From contig CAYTET010000022.1 in the NCBI GenBank assembly GCA_964436975.1, positions 1 to 26,760 of the forward strand: DNA of 26,760 nucleotides, given 5' to 3'. Origin of the DNA: CAYTET01 sp964436975 (lineage in GTDB: Bacteria; Bacillota_I; Bacilli_A; Erysipelotrichales; Erysipelotrichaceae). This document shows positions 25,005-26,760 of the stretch, in pieces. How positions within the stretch are numbered: position 1 is the first letter of the stretch; each line of letters starts with the position of its first letter. A program made the position numbers and the translations under genes. The notes under the pieces were generated by a model. It made no database searches, was not told the origin of the DNA, and saw only the letters and a list, made by a program, of their open reading frames with translations.

Positions 25005-26341
25005 TGATGAATAAGAACGAGCATATCAGCGGCATCTGTGTCGATTATACTTATGATGGTTTAGGCCTGGTTCGCAGTGAATCGGGCTTTTGTGTATTTG
25101 TCAAAGACATGCTTGTCGGGGAGGCCGGTGATATAATCATCACCAAAAGCCGCAAAAACTATGCTTATGGCCGGCTGCTGACCCGCACGGCCACCAGTGA
25201 ACAGCGCGTCAAGCCGGTCTGTCCGCTGTATAAGCAATGCGGCGGCTGCCAGCTGCAGCACATGTCCGCTGCCGAACAGGCTGAATTCAAGCAGCGCCAC
25301 GTTCAGCAGAACCTGGATACAATTGCCTCAACGAAAATTACGGCCGAACCGGTCATCACCATGGCTGAGCCCTATCATTACCGCAATAAAATGCAGATGC
25401 CTGCCCAAACAGATGAAAACGGCCATCTGCAGGCGGGCTTCTACCGCTATAACAGCCATGAGATAATACCGGTCGATGCCTGTCTTCTGCAGAATGAAGT
25501 GACCAATGCCATTCTGCATGATCTGCGGAATCTTATTGACCAGTATCACATCGCTTCCTTAATCCGCCACATTCTGATCAAGACTATGCCTAACACCAGC
25601 CAGGCCATGGTGGCTTTAGTGCTATGGAAACAGCCTGATATTGATCTTCTTCCTCTGGCTGAACAGCTGGCTGAAGCCCAGCCCTGGGTGGTCAGTGTAA
25701 TCAGCTGCATTAATGATAAAGAAACCAATGTCATCTGGGGCCATGATGAAAAAACTGTTTATGGCCGAAATAGGATTACTGACGAGCTGATGCAATGCCG
25801 TTTTCTGATCTCCGCTCATTCCTTCTATCAGGTCAATTCATCCCAGACGGCTGTTCTGTATCAGACCGCTCTTGACGCTGCCGGATTGAAAGAAAGCGAT
25901 ACACTGATTGATCTGTACTGCGGGGTGGGAACCATCGGCATTCTGGCCGCCGGCAGGGTAAAGAAAGTAATCGGTGTTGAAATTGTGCCGGAGGCTGTCA
26001 ATGATGCTGTGCAGAATGCCCGGCTTAATAATCTGACCAATGTCGAATACATCTGTGCTGATGCCAGTCAGGCTGTAATACAGCTTGAAAAGAGAAAAAT
26101 CAAACCGGATGTTGTTATTGTTGATCCTCCCCGCAAAGGCTGTTCAGAAGATGTGTTGCAGGCTGTCAGCAAGATGAGTCCGGATCGCCTGGTTTATGTC
26201 TCATGCAATCCGGCTACTCTGGCCCGTGATCTGGCTATTCTGATCAAACTAGGCTTCAAGGTGGAAAAGGTTATTCCTGTTGATATGTTTCCCCAGACAA
26301 TGCACGTTGAGACCGTGGTTCTGATGGAGTTACATAAATAA
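25004..26341 (+). CDS. rlmD: 23S rRNA (uracil-5-)-methyltransferase, RlmD/RumA family
   Basis: This 445-residue protein begins with a TRAM-like RNA-binding domain (about 5-62). Next is CPLYKQCGGCQ with Cys73, Cys79 and Cys82, which with a later Cys (in DACLLQ) bind a [4Fe-4S] cluster. The methyltransferase domain has LIDLYCGVGTIGILAA (motif I), VIVDPPRKGC (motif IV) and YVSCNPATLARDL, where Cys401 is the nucleophile. A C-terminal VDMFPQTMHVETVVLM contains the catalytic base Glu. It makes 5-methyluridine in 23S rRNA (U1939 or U747 type); paralogues in Bacillota can act at either or both, so the site is not fixed. It starts at ATG 25004, with another ATG three bases later. It is the last gene of the pcrA-ligA operon. 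Confidence 0.92.
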   Translation: MMNKNEHISGICVDYTYDGLGLVRSESGFCVFVKDMLVGEAGDIIITKSRKNYAYGRLLTRTATSEQRVKPVCPLYKQCGGCQLQHMSAAEQAEFKQRHVQQNLDTIASTKITAEPVITMAEPYHYRNKMQMPAQTDENGHLQAGFYRYNSHEIIPVDACLLQNEVTNAILHDLRNLIDQYHIASLIRHILIKTMPNTSQAMVALVLWKQPDIDLLPLAEQLAEAQPWVVSVISCINDKETNVIWGHDEKTVYGRNRITDELMQCRFLISAHSFYQVNSSQTAVLYQTALDAAGLKESDTLIDLYCGVGTIGILAAGRVKKVIGVEIVPEAVNDAVQNARLNNLTNVEYICADASQAVIQLEKRKIKPDVVIVDPPRKGCSEDVLQAVSKMSPDRLVYVSCNPATLARDLAILIKLGFKVEKVIPVDMFPQTMHVETVVLMELHK

Positions 26342-26505
26342 AAAAGCTTCAAAATAGCGCTTAACAAAGGGATTTCTGCAATTTGCCAGTTGATGAGAAT
26401 CAGCTCGTTGGATGTGGGAATCCTTTCTTTTTTTTGCTCCTGGGACGTAGTGAGACGATAAGAATGTTGGTTTTAGGATTGAGACTATAGAACTACTGAT
26501 AGGCA
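26342..26505. other. Noncoding stretch with long stem and T-run
   Basis: Bases 26365-26373 (AAAGGGATT) can pair, with one bulged G, to AATCCTTT at 26419-26426, enclosing a loop with a small TGAT/ATCA hairpin and followed by a T-rich run to 26435. It could end the rlmD transcript. A 74-residue open frame on the minus strand (26330-26554) shows no domain and is not called. Confidence 0.35.
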
Positions 26506-26540
26506 TAAAAAAGGAGTAGCCGGTCGACTCGGCTGCTCCT
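26506..26540 (-). terminator. Rho-independent terminator of the minus-strand sigma-like gene
   Basis: On the minus strand, AGGAGCAGCCG pairs with CGGCTACTCCT (one mismatch) and runs into six T (plus 26507-26512). It lies directly after the stop codon of the partial gene at 26551. Confidence 0.85.
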
Positions 26541-26550
26541 GGATGCAACA

Positions 26551-26760
26551 TCACTTCCAGTCTTTCAGTTTATTTCTTAACAGCTTGAGGATAGTCTTTT
26601 CCCGATAGGACACAGTGGATTGTGGCATATGAACCTTTTTTGCAATCTCACGTGTACCCACTTTGTTGGCGTAGAGGATGATAATCTCGCGGTCTATCTG
26701 AGAAAGCTCATCAACTGCATTGTGAAGTGCTTCGCTCAGCATGTGGTGGATGACTTCATC
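26551..26760 (-). CDS. Partial sigma-70 region 4-like protein (3' end of gene)
   Basis: The frame is open to the window edge, so the 5' part is missing. The visible 70 residues end in ALHNAVDELSQIDREIII, then GTREIAKKVHMPQSTVS and a basic YREKTILKLLRNKL tail. This is a region 4 helix-turn-helix of sigma-70-type proteins: a first helix with leucines, then the HTH that would contact a -35 box or RNA polymerase. A sigma factor, a phage/ICE-encoded small regulator or another HTH protein are possible. The ATG at 26742 is not forced, as DEVIHH precede it in frame. The stop is TGA at 26551-26553, followed by a strong terminator. Confidence 0.7.
   Translation of the reverse strand, partial: DEVIHHMLSEALHNAVDELSQIDREIIILYANKVGTREIAKKVHMPQSTVSYREKTILKLLRNKLKDWK

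Noticed and set aside
26330..26554. 74-residue minus-strand open frame beyond rlmD
   Set aside because: It runs through a terminator-like stem and the terminator of the next gene, and has no recognisable domain.
1..26760. CRISPR array, tRNA or rRNA genes
   Set aside because: No regularly spaced repeats, cloverleaf sequences or rRNA-like stretches were seen in reading the window.

Overview
The window looks like a chromosomal piece of an anaerobic Bacillota (low-GC Gram-positive lineage), plausibly an Erysipelotrichia-type gut bacterium. The reasons are strong AGGAGG-type ribosome binding sites, sigma-A-like and extended -10 promoters, a single-polypeptide pyruvate:ferredoxin oxidoreductase, the pcrA-ligA gene pair, and a lineage-typical mix of flavodoxin, TM1586-type nitroreductase and Amidase_6 surface protein. 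The taxonomic call is inference. TGA is used as stop throughout. A run of 10 N inside the oxidoreductase gene shows the sequence is a scaffold with an assembly gap.

Region 1 (1 to about 4,970) is visibly AT-rich and uses many AGA/AAA/ATA codons. It holds a two-gene DUF262 (GmrSD-type) cassette. The first protein carries DUF262 plus a C-terminal DUF1524/HNH nuclease. The second carries DUF262 plus a long C-terminal part I do not recognise, and it is split by one in-frame TAA. The cassette has its own leader with two candidate promoters and a perfect 9-bp inverted repeat. It reads as a horizontally acquired anti-phage/anti-modified-DNA module in which one partner may be broken.

Region 2 (4,970-16,440) is core-like DNA of more than 50% GC. 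It holds a membrane GT2 glycosyltransferase (minus strand). On the plus strand follow a SAM methyltransferase, flavodoxin, a Pr6Pr-type membrane protein, a rhomboid protease and a YtcJ-like amidohydrolase. Then come the oxidoreductase (nifJ) with its own promoter and terminator, an ArsR-type regulator, a nitroreductase and an aldose-epimerase-like protein. Several of these concern flavin/ferredoxin redox metabolism of an anaerobe.

Region 3 (16,490-19,700, minus strand) is a tight three-gene operon with 11-nt overlaps: an rRNA-methyltransferase-like protein, an RluA-type pseudouridine synthase, and a membrane-anchored Ig-like/Amidase_6 wall protein.

Region 4 (19,860-26,341, plus strand) is a replication/repair and RNA-modification operon: pcrA, ligA, a single-pass membrane protein of unknown function, and an RlmD/RumA-type 23S rRNA uracil methyltransferase. 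Junctions overlap by a few bases except for a 49-bp gap after ligA. The right edge carries the 3' end of a minus-strand sigma-70 region 4-like gene with a clear intrinsic terminator.

No tRNA, rRNA, CRISPR array, integrase or intact insertion sequence was seen.
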